NCBI GenBank assembly: GCA_030248225.1
Contig: JASANE010029061.1
Span: 1 to 64,000 of the forward strand
Source: Trileptium ribeirensis
Lineage: Eukaryota > Nematoda > Enoplea > Enoplida > Thoracostomopsidae
Length of the DNA stretch: 64,000 nt
Direction of reading: 5' to 3'
The notes below the pieces were generated by a model that had not been told where the DNA came from, searched no databases, and was given only the letters and a program-made list of their open reading frames with translations. This document shows, one piece after another, positions 11,641-22,330 of this stretch. Within the stretch, counting starts at the first letter, position 1; each line of letters begins with the position of its first letter. A program made the translations under genes and the position numbers.

Positions 11641-12620
11641 TCAAATGCTCAACGTCACAAGCAGTCAAAGCCTTGACATCTCTCTCGAACGTAGTTGTCA
11701 GGCGCTTTGTGACGAATTTCCAGATGTGTTGAAACCAGAGCTTGGATGCCTCAAAGACTTCGAGCTAGAGGTTCAATTCAAACCACATTCGAAACCAATT
11801 TTCTGCAAGCCTCGTCCTGTGCCAATCGTGATTCAAGAACATCTGGTACAATCATACAATGGTGGAATCAAGCGCGGTGTTTGGAAGCGAACGCAATTCA
11901 GTAATTACGGTACTCCGGTGGTTCCCGAACGAAAGGTCCTATTCCTAGGTCAAAGCAAACCCAAGTTACGCGCCTGTGGTGATTAATCAGTCACCGTCAA
12001 CCCTCAGTTGGAAACGCATCGGTACCCAATGCTATCTGTGTAGGACTTAATGCGACAACTCGGAGATGGTCACGGCTTTACAAACATTGACCTGGGGGAC
12101 GCCTTCAATCAAACACCATTGGGTCCAATCTATCAAATGCGGCTAGCGCTCAGCACACATCAAGGGCCTTTGCTTTAAACTCGACTACTTTTCGGTATAT
12201 TTCCTCCGCTACGTGGTATTTTCAAGAGGTCATGGAACAACTTACAAGCGACCTCGACGGTGTCGCAGTGTATCTCGATGACATACTGGTTAATGCTTCT
12301 ACGTCAGGCGATCATGTGTCGAATCTACGCAATCTTTTACAGCGACTGAGAGAAAAATGTTTTCGATATCGGCGGGCGAAGCGCGTTTTTGCCAAATCAT
12401 TGGTCGAAGACGGTATCACCTCTCCAAAGACGGTTCCTTGGCATCACCTCTCCAAAGACTGTATCACCAGAGGACGAAAGTAGAAGCAGTGACAAAGATG
12501 CATGCTTCCTGTAACGTCAAGGCTCTTCAATCATTCCTGGGGTCTGTGCAATTTTACGCAAAGTTCATTCCTTATCTATCAACCATGTCCGCTCCATTAC
12601 ATCGACTCACTCAATCCGGC
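11641..12620 (+). pseudogene. Gypsy reverse transcriptase, element B (broken)
   Basis: The N-terminal RT part reads CDEFPDVLKPELGCLKDF and KPRPVPIVIQEHL. The palm motif appears as VAVYLDDILVNA (about 12262-12297), i.e. the YxDD catalytic box with the expected preceding V. The thumb/connection reads SFLGSVQFYAKFIPYLS. Stops near 11985 and 12040 and several frame changes separate the pieces, and a short local duplication lies at 12410-12460. It is a dead pol gene, clearly Gypsy by motif order. Confidence 0.85.
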
Positions 12621-12913
12621 AGCAAGTGGTGCTGGAGATTAGAAGAGACTGCATTCAAAGCAATCAAAGACGTTTATGTGAGGACAAGCTGCTGGTTCAT
12701 TTCTCTCCGGACAAACCAATAGGAATCTCCTGTGATGCAACTGAAGTGGGTCTTGGAGCAGTGCTTTGTCATCGATTCAACGATGGTGTCGAGAAGCCAA
12801 TTGCTTACGCATCAAAAACCGTAAAGACTCAACAACGATATAGCTAAGTCCAGAAAGAAGCTATGGCAATTGTCTTTGATCATAACAAGTTCCACAAGTC
12901 ATTGCATTCAGGT
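12621..12913 (+). pseudogene. Gypsy RNase H, 5' part, element B (interrupted by LINE)
   Basis: The sequence contains PIGISCDATEVGLGAVLCHRF and EKPIAYASKTVKTQQRYS. A TAA at about 12845 follows, then QKEAMAIVFDHNKFHKSLHSG up to 12913. The next expected residues of this domain (RKFILITNHKAHIALFG) are found only at 16436, on the far side of a 3.5-kb LINE. Element A has the uninterrupted equivalent (YLCGRK...TLATDH), which fixes the insertion point. Confidence 0.85.
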
Positions 12914-12984
12914 TATATTAATATGGGTCCTGTTAATCCTAATATATATACGTAACACACGTAGTTCCGTCACTGACAATGGAC

Positions 12985-13860
12985 CGCTAATGTGCTCTAT
13001 TCCGGACTGCCCACATGGTGTTACCAACGTGGACAACTATGATTCCTACGTCGTGTGCTCCGTATGTGATATTCCACAACACTTCAAGTGCACAACGCTT
13101 CCAGCGGCAATCTACAAGGAACTCACCAAGCCAAATCCGCAAGTTTTTTTAACATGTAAAGGTTGTAGTGCTACTGCTACTAAGTTATTCTCTGGTGTAC
13201 ATAAAAACTCTACTCGTATAGATGAAATGACTAAAACTATTGAATCCCAACAGTCGTCAATAGACAAGTTGTCTCAACGTAATGAGTCATTGTCTACTAT
13301 GATCACAACTATCCCAAGTAATTCGGGTCTTGATAGTTCGGTTCAAACATCTACATTAGCAGCCACCAATACTTTTAACGTTGAAGATGCGGTATATATC
13401 TAAAGTAGTAAATGAAATACAAGATATTGAACTTCGCAAACGCAACTTAGTTATTTTTAATTTGCCCGAGTTTTCTACAAATCATGACCAGCCCAAGCCG
13501 GATAAATATGGCCTTGATCTCCAATTGACCAATTGATATTGGCAATTCAAGCCGACAACACATCTATTGCATCTGTAACTCGTCTAGGTCCATCCACAGT
13601 CAACCAGCGTCCTCTAAAAATAGTTTTCGAAAGTACGGATGGACCTCAAAACGTATTAACTAATGCCAAAAAGTTAAAGCACGTTACAGATGAGCGCTTC
13701 AAAAAATAAGTATTCGACGAGATTTGACAAAACCTCAGTAACAAGCTAATAAAAAAGCATTTTATTTATATAAGCAACGCAAAACTGCTGGTGAAAACGT
13801 TCTTTTTGTAAATGGCCGCGTATATGAGGTTGCGGCCCCTTTGGGGGATTAAATGGGAAA
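12985..13860 (+). pseudogene. LINE ORF1 with PHD-like Cys/His finger
   Basis: The reading frame has C-x4-C and C-x2-C pairs, QHFKC, and a final C-x2-C (LTCKGCS), a PHD/zinc-finger arrangement often found at the start of CR1/L2 ORF1 proteins. A coiled-coil-like segment (RIDEMTKTIESQQSSIDKLSQ) follows. After a stop near 13401 the reading continues with LRKRNLVIFNLPEF, the usual beginning of the C-terminal ORF1 module. Stops after 13520 and near 13708 break the end. ORF1 proteins bind the element RNA. Confidence 0.7.
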
Positions 13861-13979
13861 AGTGATATGTCTGACAATAAAATAATCTCAAATAAAGTTT
13901 GTTCTAATAAATATGTTAATAGTTATTCTCAAACTTCTGTTTTTTTTGTTTATCGTATATTAAATGTATACTGTTTAAT

Positions 13980-14860
13980 GCACAAAGCTTATTTCCAAAA
14001 CTGTATTTACAGTTGTTTATCGAGAGCGCGAACCCAAATATTGACGCAGTGACTGAAACTAGGAGCCGAAATTTGGATGAAACTGTGCTAGCTATAACTG
14101 GATATAAACTTTTTCGTTATGACAGGCCAACGGGGAGAGGGGTGGTTGTATCTATGTATATATCAAATAGTCTAAAACCAAGAGATGCAACCTTATTCCT
14201 ACCAGAAGGCTACTATGATATAACTGGCTTCTCATACCAACTGAACAATACATCTGTGCTGTTTCTTTGTATATACCGCCCGCCAAATAATTCTGACTAC
14301 CTAAACAATATATTGTTCTCCTACATTGACCGAGTCCAAAACTTACCGTTTGACAGAGTTATCGTCGTCGGGGACTTAAACTATCCCGATATATGCTGGC
14401 AGAAATACACATGGCCTGCTCACGTAAATTGTTTTATGAATGCTATTATCTCTGCTGGCCTACATCAATATGTAACTGAGCCTACCCGAAAGGATAATAC
14501 TCTGGACCTCGTTTTTTCAAACTATCATGATATAATTGGAGACGTTACCGTCTCCGCCGCAATTGGTAGGAGCGATCACTTCAGTGTCCAATTTAATATA
14601 AATCAACGCGCAAAATTAAAGCACCGACGCCAGCAAGTAGTTGATTGGAAACGAGTAGACTGCGCCTACATCTGTAATTTCCTCACAAGTCAACTTGAGC
14701 CAGATCCAAGCGATACACATGACAAACCTTTAACGACGCATTTGCTACTGTATTTAATAGCGACGCTCAAACGAACTCGATCGCCATACGAAAGCGTTTA
14801 ACTCACTACTTGGAACCGCTGTCCTTTACGGGTGAAGATGTACTTAGGGTATTAAATAAA
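13980..14860 (+). pseudogene. LINE APE-type endonuclease domain
   Basis: The frame 14013-14801 shows the ordered motifs of apurinic-like endonucleases: NIDAVTETRSR (catalytic Glu), FLCIYRPPNNS, VIVVGDLNYPDICW (catalytic Asp-x-Asn) and IGRSDHFSVQF (the SDH box). This domain nicks target DNA to prime reverse transcription. It is the best preserved part of the element, but it is severed from the RT by frameshifts after 14760. Confidence 0.85.
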
Positions 14861-15670
14861 ATATAAATTCATGCATCACCCGGCCCCGACAATATTTCTA
14901 ACAAAATGCTATTCTACTGCCGACATGTTGTCGCAACCCCATTAGCCGCTATTTTCAGAAGTAGTATAACAAGTCAAATATTGCCCAGCGACTGGTTGAC
15001 GGCTAAGGTTATACCATAGCTAATATTTTATATATATAAATCAGGGTCTAGGCTTGATGCTTTAAATTACCGCCCTATAAGCTTAACAAGCTGTGTATCT
15101 AAATTAATGGAATCATTAATAAAAAAGTAAAATTACAGATCATATAAATGCTAACGCTCTGCTTAGTAATACCCAGTTTGGCTTTCGATAGGCAAAGTCT
15201 AGCGAACTATTACTAATAAGTTTCCTGGATGACATCACTACGATAATAAACAGGAGTGACTACGTCGATGCAGTCTTCTTGGACTTGAAAAAAGCTTTTG
15301 ATAAAGTTCCGCACGTGTAACTTCTTCAAAAGCTTTACGCATATGGTATTCGGGGTTCAGTACTTGGTGGGCTTGACTGTTTTTTGACTAACCGACATAC
15401 TATTTAATATTTACGTTGATGACATTGACGATTACACATCGGCAAATGTTCGAAAGTTTGCTGACGATGATGCGCTCTATCGTTATCTTAACTCAAAATG
15501 CCCGGACTACGAGCGCCAATTGTTTCAAGACGATATTTATGGTATCTCACAGTGGGCTTCTCTCTGGAAAATGACTTTCTCTATAGAAAAATGTAGTATA
15601 AATTTTACATTTTGGCTATAACAACCCTGCATATGACTACATATTAAATGGCTGACAGATTCCCACCAGA
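14861..15670 (+). pseudogene. LINE reverse transcriptase core (fragmented, internal deletion)
   Basis: Pieces in mixed frames read SPGPDNISNKML, LNYRPISLTSCVSKLME, YVDAVFLDLKKAFDKVPH and FNIYVDDID ... KFADDDALYRYL (the Y/F-ADD catalytic box, near 15460). Between LTNRH and the next strand (about 15390-15405) the conserved SGVPQGS segment is missing, so about 30 codons have been lost. The RT is inactive. Confidence 0.8.
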
Positions 15671-16435
15671 GAATCTACGAAGTATTTGGGCGTCGACATA
15701 TCTAGTGATCTAAAATTCTCAACGCATTGTCATAATATTGCAACCAACTCCATGCGCCAAGTAAAGCAAATAAGACGTTCATTTCAACACTTAACTAGAC
15801 GTACTGTCCTTACTCTACATAAATTTCCAGTGAGAGCTAAACTCGAATATGCATCCTGTGCTTGGTCTCCTTACCTTATACGCGACATTGACTTGTTGGA
15901 ACGGGTTCAAAGAAGATCGACCAAACTTGTTACCGCCATCCGCAACCTGTCGTACGAGCAACGGTTACACCTACTTGGTCTACAGACACTCAAAACTAGG
16001 CGTCTCAGGGCTGGTTTAATCATGTTCTACAAGCTCTCTAACAACCTGGTCAACTTCGACGAAAAATTAATTCTTAACCGGGCGCCAATCCAACACTTAT
16101 GAGGCCATAGCTTAAAGCGTTATCCGAAATCGCTGCCACGCACAAATATATATACGACGTTACAGCTTCGCATGTCGCAATATCACAGCTTGGAACAACT
16201 TATCGGAGTCGGTGGTATCCGCACCATCACTAGGGGCATTCAAATCTCGGCTCCACAGTAGCGGTTCGCTGCCTTAGGATTAGTGCTCTTTCGCTTGAAT
16301 AATATTCCATGATACATGGCGGGAACCATGATGATGGTTCCGACAACTTCCCCATGGTGACAAAGAGACCTGGGAAACTGTCAAATAGCATCGTGCGATC
16401 TGTGAGTCAAAGGTGATTGTAAGTATCTATATCAT
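15671..16435 (+). pseudogene. LINE RT C-terminal domain and 3' UTR
   Basis: The frame 15686-16102 reads YLGVDISSDLKFSTHC-like sequence (the start is MGVDISSDLKFS), ARLEYAS-type KLEYASCAWSPYL, LLERVQRRSTKLV and LRAGLIMFYKLSNN. This is the characteristic C-terminal region of CR1/Jockey-type reverse transcriptases. About 330 bases of non-coding 3' sequence follow before the Gypsy frame resumes at 16436. Confidence 0.8.
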
Positions 16436-16640
16436 CGTAAATTTATTCTTATCACCAACCATAAAGCCCACATCGCGCTGTTCGGTCTCTCCAAACCGAC
16501 ACCTGCGCTGGCGGCAAATCGAGTGGCAAGATGAGCGCTCACCCTCAAACAATAACAATATTGGATTGAATATCGCAGTACAAAGAACCATGGCAACGCC
16601 GATATATTAAGCCGGTTTCCGATGGGTTCCGACAGTATTT
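16436..16640 (+). pseudogene. Gypsy RNase H, 3' part, element B
   Basis: Right of the LINE the frame resumes with RKFILITNHKAHIALFGLSKP and PALAANRVAR, the second half of the RNase H domain, then ALTLKQ and WIEYRSTKNHGNADIL (the usual tail before the integrase). In-frame stops (for example the TGA after NRVAR) show that it was already decayed, or decayed afterwards. Confidence 0.8.
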
Positions 16641-17425
16641 TCGACGGAGAGGAAGACAGTGCCGATTTCGATACAATCTGCACTATTAAAATAATCAGCT
16701 GCTATCTCGATCCCATTAGGGCCGACGCTGTGTTAGAAGCAACTTCAAAAATCTTATCATGGCGCTACCCAAGCGATACGTCAGAGAGAACTGGCCTGCA
16801 GCACGTCAAGACGACGACTCAGCCATCACTGCGTTGCGCAAAGTTGCTGAATCTTTAAGTATAGCGGATGGATGTCTTTTCTCCGGTAGTCAACTCATAA
16901 CCCATACTCTTCAAGATCGAACACTTCAGTTGCTGCATTTGGAACATTTCGGGATAAACCGAATGAAACAGCTTGCTCGAGCCGCAGTGTATTGGCCAGG
17001 CATCGATGCGGATATTGTTCAACTTTGCCAGCAATGTTCAACATGTGCCGAACACCGAAACAATCCTAAGATGGCACCAATTCACCCCTGAATGCTGCCA
17101 GAAAAACCGTGGGTTCGCGTTCATGTGGATCACGCAATTTCTTCAGAAGCAATTGATTGGCAATGCTCACTCCAAGTATCCCTGCATTCCACTAGACGCA
17201 ATTCATATCAACCCAACTACAATCGAGCTGTGGGCCGACCTGCAGCGGTTCGGGCAGACAAGTTTTAAAGTCAGTCTAGACTATTTTAGTCACCGAGCCA
17301 ATCGAGGCAATCAGTTGTGTACAACACGCAAAGCGAGAGGAAACGGTGCGAGCGTGATTACTGTGCGCTTAGCGACAATTCCGTCGTTGCAAATTCAGGT
17401 ACCTAAAAAGTTCTCGGGGTAGCAA
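16641..17425 (+). pseudogene. Gypsy integrase N-terminal module, element B
   Basis: The sequence reads RKVAESLSIADGCLFSGSQ, LLHLEHFGINRMKQLARAAVYWPGID and CQQCSTCAEHRNNPK: an HHCC zinc-binding module, with EHFG in place of the usual HxGH. HP then a TGA stop, then MLPEKPWVRVHVDHAI, marks the start of the catalytic core in a shifted frame. After about 17290 the similarity fades and no complete DDE core is present. Confidence 0.8.
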
Positions 17426-17880
17426 TTATAATCTGATAATACTTCAGGGCTGTCATGTTACTCGTAGGTATGTCAGAAGCTGGAAAACTCTATTATTATT
17501 CTTCCAACGACAAAAGAGACGAAAACATGAAAATTTATTAATCACAAATTTTAAGAAGAAAAACTAAATATAATTTGAAGCGTGATTTTTGCGTTGAAGG
17601 ACCCCAACACTTGCCTTACTGCATACCATGCAAATAAAGATGCTTTTATAGTATTCACAGTAACAACGAAAGCCTATATATAGACACATTAACATTGTAG
17701 TGACTTGTACTTACCGGTCTGCCCCGGTGGTAAAGTTTCTTTTAAGATACTTGGTTATTTCTTGTGTTCCATCGGGGAATGAAAGCCCTCATTAATCAGG
17801 GCATGAAACTTCTATGCTCTTTAATTTTGTTTCTGCACGTCCACATCCAATATCTAGAATCCCTCCTCATGGAGTCGTGA
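17426..17880. other. no gene recognised
   Basis: AT-rich sequence between the Gypsy relic and the minus-strand LINE fragment. I see no open frame or repeat signature. Confidence 0.4.
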
Positions 17881-18735
17881 TTTGAAAATACGCAAAGACG
17901 GAGCTGCTACGACATTAACACATAGCGCATTCCAGGCTGCGACCGATCTGCGGCGAAAGAAATACCGTTGCAAATTGGTGACAGGGATTGTCTTTGCTTT
18001 GATCTTGAATGATGACGTCGCGTACGACCGTGAGACTGTATGCCAAAAAATTCTTGGATTTTCAGGGCAGTGCCATTGTTAAACATTTTGTAAGTGAGAA
18101 TCAAGTCAGCCCTTGTTTGTCGGTCTGCAAGTGACTGAAGGCCAACATATTTTAGCCGGTAATCATACGGTTTGTCTTTTAACTTTGGAAGCATCTTTGT
18201 TACTCGTCGTTGCACATTTTCTATCAATATAATATCTTTTTTGTAATATGGACACCAAACTTGTATGGCGAATTCTAGGTGAGGGCGTATGAGCGTCTTA
18301 TAAAGCTCGAGAAAGGAGTTTTTATCAATAAAACTGAAAGTTCGTTGAATAAGCATGGAAATTTGGCTAGCCTTAGCTATAGTTTTGGCGCATTGTTTGG
18401 CAGGCTTGAGATCAGTGCTTATAATAATGCAGAGGTCTAGAGCTTCACTTGCATTCGTAATATCATCGCTTCCGAGGTTGTATATATATAACTGTTTTGG
18501 GGATTTGATTTACCAAGACAAACGCACTTACTGCTGTTGAAAGGGATGGAATTTTCTGTTGCCCATTTCTGAGCAGTATCACAATCCTGCTTCAAGTCAA
18601 TATAGTCAAGCTCGGAATACCGTGAATGAATTCTATGTTTAGTTTAATATCATCGGCATACTTATAGATTAGCGATGAAATTTCATTGTCAATGTCGTTG
18701 GCGTTGTATAGATCTATATTAAACAAGTGGGGAAA
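17881..18735 (-). pseudogene. CR1/L2-like LINE, 3' RT fragment
   Basis: Read on the minus strand from 18735 downward: SLIYKYADDIKLNIEFIHGI (YADD catalytic box, about 18660), DCDTAQKWATENSIP, then in frame 18356-17907 RTFSFIDKNSFLELYKTLIRPHLEFA, WCPYYKKDIILIENVQRR and RADLILTYKMFNN. The 5' part, including the endonuclease, is absent, the usual outcome of incomplete target-primed reverse transcription. It is diverged from the LINE at 12.9-16.4 kb and probably represents a separate subfamily. Confidence 0.85.
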
Positions 18736-18859
18736 ATGACTAAATTTGGTGCCAAAACCTATCAAATTTTGGTCCAGTACGGCGTCAAAGCGTTAATAAC
18801 CCGCCCAATGCGGCGCTATAACAATCAAGTTAGAGTGTGTAACGGGTTGAATAACTTAT

Positions 18860-19330
18860 AATCTCATCTCAACTTGCTTTGTAAAATTTTTGAAATTACA
18901 CTTTTTGGGTATTTTTTAAACTTTCGCTTATAGCTCGAAAGCAACAGCTCTGACAAACAATGCGTAACGGCCGAGTTATAGCTATCGATGCCTTTGTATT
19001 CTGCATGGTGGTCTTCATTTTTCAACCAATGCCTCTGGCAAGAGATATAACCACAAGTGTTGGGTGATTGCAAACGGCCAAAATCAAAGTCTTTAGTCCG
19101 TGTCAGCTTTGTGAGATTTTTTTGCAAAATATCATGAGAGCATATCAAATACAAAGGTAGATGCACAACTACGTTTGGTTATATACGCGTTGAGTAAAAA
19201 TTGAAAAAACCATCAATCTAGTGAAGAGTTGTGACAGGAAAAGGCAGAAGAAAGAATTTTTCTCCGTTGGACCGTATTTGAGAAAACTCGGCTGTCTCGT
19301 TCCATTTCAAACATATTTTTAATCAAAACG
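18860..19330. repeat. dispersed repeat (relative at 31.03-31.37 kb)
   Basis: Shared landmarks with 31030-31370 include 'ttactttgtaaaaatttt' with 'gggtattt', a 'cgaaagcaacagc/gttagaaaacggcag' zone, 'tacctctggcaa' and a final 'catcaatctggt'-type block. The open frame on the minus strand here has no family signature and is probably incidental. Confidence 0.45.
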
Positions 19331-19428
19331 GTATTTATTATTTTAATAATACAGTAGTACATATAAAATTATATTTTATTAATTACATTACATAAAAACA
19401 TTTATATATTGAATAATTTATTAACAAA

Positions 19429-19551
19429 ATGTCTTTGAATTCGTTAATGCACCCTCGTAATCGGTACAAATTAAAGAAGCCGGACTTTGTGCTGTTGGCT
19501 AACAAATTTCCTGACTTTCGAAAATACTGTGAAATTGATATTCATGGAAAG
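19429..19551 (+). CDS. METTL16: METTL16 exon 1 (start; residues 1-41)
   Basis: METTL16 is the RNA N6-adenosine methyltransferase that modifies U6 snRNA (in the ACAGAGA box) and hairpins in MAT2A mRNA, using S-adenosylmethionine; it acts mainly in the nucleus. This exon begins ATG in AACAAAATGT and reads MSLNSLMHPRNRYKLKKPDF ... LLANKFPDFRKYC, which matches the family's N-terminal MHxRNRY...PPDF...LA.K.PDF block. This basic segment contacts RNA in the human enzyme. The exon ends AAG|GTATGT in phase 0. The start is chosen because family members begin only a few residues before MHPRNRY. Identification by family resemblance is strong. The gene continues through eight more exons to 37080 and encodes 684 residues in my model, longer than the ~560 of the human protein. 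Confidence 0.9.
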
Positions 19552-20107
19552 GTATGTATATACGACATCATCTTGCGGCATTTGTAGACTACTCGAGAAT
19601 ATGATTTATATTGGGTGTAGCTGGAAGTGGCAACTGTCGGCATTTTCGGTGATGGACTAGAAATTAAATTTATTATTTTCGAAGCATGGATAATCTATGT
19701 TTATATTGATTTAAAACCAAGTCGAAGTACTTTGTTCGTTTGATACGTCTATGTAATTGAGTCAATGAGTCGGCGACATGATGCGTCTGCATTTTCGTGA
19801 ACAGATTGTGATCAGCTATATAATCAAGATTGTGAACAGTCATATAAAATGCAATAACGGTATCTAGGGCAGCTAATAATGTTTTGGTTGTATATGCTTC
19901 AGGAATAATGCTGACTATATTTACTTACTATGTCCTGGTTTCCTGCGTGGAATATAGGAACAGGCGAATAGTTGATCCGTCGTACCTATGAACACGATGG
20001 GAACGCACCGTGTCTGCAAACTTGTGGCGTATTTGGCGGTTATTGAAAAGGCACAAATAGGCTACATTTCCGATCAAAAAAAATGTGACCATCCATTCAG
20101 TGTTGAA

Positions 20108-20148
20108 TTCAGTTTTAGTATATATATATATGTATATATATATATATC
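20108..20148. repeat. (TA)n microsatellite
   Basis: An imperfect TA dinucleotide tract lies immediately left of the CAGGGAATAACCGGAA terminus of the hAT-like element. This suggests that the element inserted at, or the tract expanded from, its edge. Confidence 0.85.
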
Positions 20149-22006
20149 AGGGAATAACCGGAACCGTCATTTTTTACAGGAATTGGAACTAGCAACCGTA
20201 ACCGTCCACTTAAACCGGAACCGGAATCTGCTCTTTGAAATTTATATATATATAGTACAATAGTTGGAGGAAGAAATTAATGTACAGTGGATATAAAATG
20301 CATTAAAAATAATTTTTACATTAAACTTAATATATTGCGATGGCATTATTGTCTTTCTGAAACTTTAAAAAGGCTGAGGAAGCTAATAATATTTATTTAT
20401 CGATCAATATGTCGGTTGTTGGACACCCAGAGGAAAAAATGCCTTACATTATACATCCTTGCGTATACTGCGTCAAATTGAATGTGCTTACAACGCACAG
20501 AGCGTAGAATGAACACTTTCGCACTGTCTCCAGTCGCCTCCCTTTACTACACAACGTTTGTTACACGGTGTTGTGTAGGAAACATGAAATTTTTGGTTTA
20601 TATGATTCTAAGAGAAATTAATATATAGAAAGTAATTTTTTGATCAGTTGTAAGAGACACTGTTTAGTCTAGCGTTGGACAAACAGTGCCCGTCAGTTAG
20701 ATGATAATGATGATAACTTTCTAATCGGAATGTTATAAATGAGACAAACTGATGCTGCTCGCACAGTTTCAATACAGTTCATTGCCAAGAAAGCAGTTTC
20801 TGGCTGTGTTGCAGATAACGCTATTATTTTCCTTCAATTTAGCCTCATTTACAAAGTTTACAAGCACACTGGCTGGTGCTTGACGCAATTTATGTTAGCC
20901 AAGCTTACGCTAAGTGCTTCTACGTAATCCATACCCTTTTACAATTAAATTCGAACACACCCCGAAGACTTCAGAATGTTTAAAATAGCTGCTACAAGCA
21001 TCGAATTAGGTTTGTTTTGTTAACAAACTGCAGGTTAAGATGAAAAATTCCTACTGAAGTTATGTGCCCAACTTAGTTTCACACGGCAAATTGCTGAGTT
21101 GATCTTTTCTTTTCCTTGGTAGCATTGCAACTTGATCGTTGTATATATTACATATGTTCGGATCAGAGATGAAGCAATAATGTGGAAAATTTGAAACAAA
21201 ATTTTTAAACCGGAATTCCGGTTTTGATATGGTTTTTGCCCTTTGTCGGAACCGCAACCGGAACTCAATTTTCGACGGGACTGGAATTCCGGTTACTCCA
21301 TGATAGAAGGTAATTTTCTGATCAGTGGTCAGAGACACTGCGTAGGCTAGTGTTGGACAAACATTGCCCGTCAGTTAGATGATAACGATGATAACTTTTT
21401 AATTAGAATGCTATAAATGAGACAAATTGTGATGCTGCTCGCACATTTCAATAAATACAGTTCATTGACAAAAAAGGAGTTTCTGGATACGTTGCAGATA
21501 ACATTACTTTACTTCAGTTTAGCCTGATTTACAAAGTTTACAAGCGCACTGGCAGGTGCTTGACGCAATTTGTTAGCCAAGCATACGCTAAGTACTTCTA
21601 CTTAAGCTATACTCTGTAACCCAGTTGGACCGGTTTAATTCGAACGTAACCCGGAGACTTCTGAATGTGTAAAATAGCTGCTACAAGCATCTACCTGGCT
21701 TTGATTTGTTAACAAACTCATACAGGTTAGTATGAAAAGTTCGTACTGAAATTATGTGCCCTACTTGCGTTTCACATGGCAAATAGCTTAGTTAACCTTT
21801 TCTTTGCTTGGTTGTATTGGAGTTCGATCATTGTATAATATATATATGTTACATATGTTTGGATCAGAGATGAAGCAAAAATGTGGGAAATTTCATACAA
21901 AAATTTTAAACCGGAATTCCGGTTCCGGAACGGATGTTGTCTTTTGCCGGAACCGCTACCGGAACACGATTTTCACCGGAACCGGAATTCCGGTTAATCC
22001 CTGATT
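20149..22006. mobile_element. hAT-like non-autonomous element with internally duplicated body
   Basis: The left end reads CAGGGAATAACCGGAA. The right end, on the complementary strand, reads CAGGGATTAACCGGAA, giving terminal inverted repeats with CCGGAA-rich subterminal arrays, as in many hAT elements. Inside, about 680 bases are present twice in tandem (about 20627-21303 and 21304-22006), each copy ending in a CCGGAATTCCGGTT array. No transposase frame is visible, so it would depend on a transposase in trans. I could not find an 8-bp target duplication; the left flank is a TA microsatellite. The class is an inference from the ends. Confidence 0.6.
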
Positions 22007-22330
22007 GAGCGGAGCTCGGCGTAGCCGAGCGAAGCGTTTTTATTTTCTGTCTGGGAGTAAAAAGGTTGATGTCCGTCCGTTCGTTGGTTCGTTCGTTCGT
22101 TCGATCCGACGGATCTCAAAAACCACTGAACGAATTTTAAAAATTGTTTGAAAAGCCTATATGTCAAAGTGTGCACCTGATATTTGGGATTGAAAAATTT
22201 TGAGTGGTTAATTAGTATATAATTAGCTAATTAGTTAATTTTATACAGCTACAGTAGAGAATTTTGCAACATCTGTGTTATTTATTGAAATAGAATCGTT
22301 TCGATCAAACCATTATAGGGTTTTTGGAAG
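22007..22330. repeat. low-complexity GTTCGTTCGT-containing repeat
   Basis: GCGGAGCTCGGCGTAGCCGAGCG is a small near-palindrome at 22010-22036. It is followed by GTCCGTCCGTTCGTTGGTTCGTTCGTTCG and an 'aaaaaccactgaacgaatt' block. A related 'gagcgagctgag ... ctgttcgttctgttctgttcg' unit occurs at 23670-23760. I infer fragments of one repeat family of unknown class. Confidence 0.4.

Larger units (their letters stand above)
12914..16435 (+). mobile_element. CR1/L2-like non-LTR retrotransposon inserted in Gypsy element B
   Basis: This interval interrupts the Gypsy RNase H frame between a Gly codon (GGT, 12911-12913) and an Arg codon (CGT, 16436-16438). It contains, in order, an ORF1 with a Cys/His finger, an APE-type endonuclease, reverse transcriptase remnants and the CR1-type C-terminal tail. 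Multiple stops and frameshifts, and a deletion inside the RT, show that it is inactive. The exact element ends and a target-site duplication could not be recognised. Confidence 0.8.
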
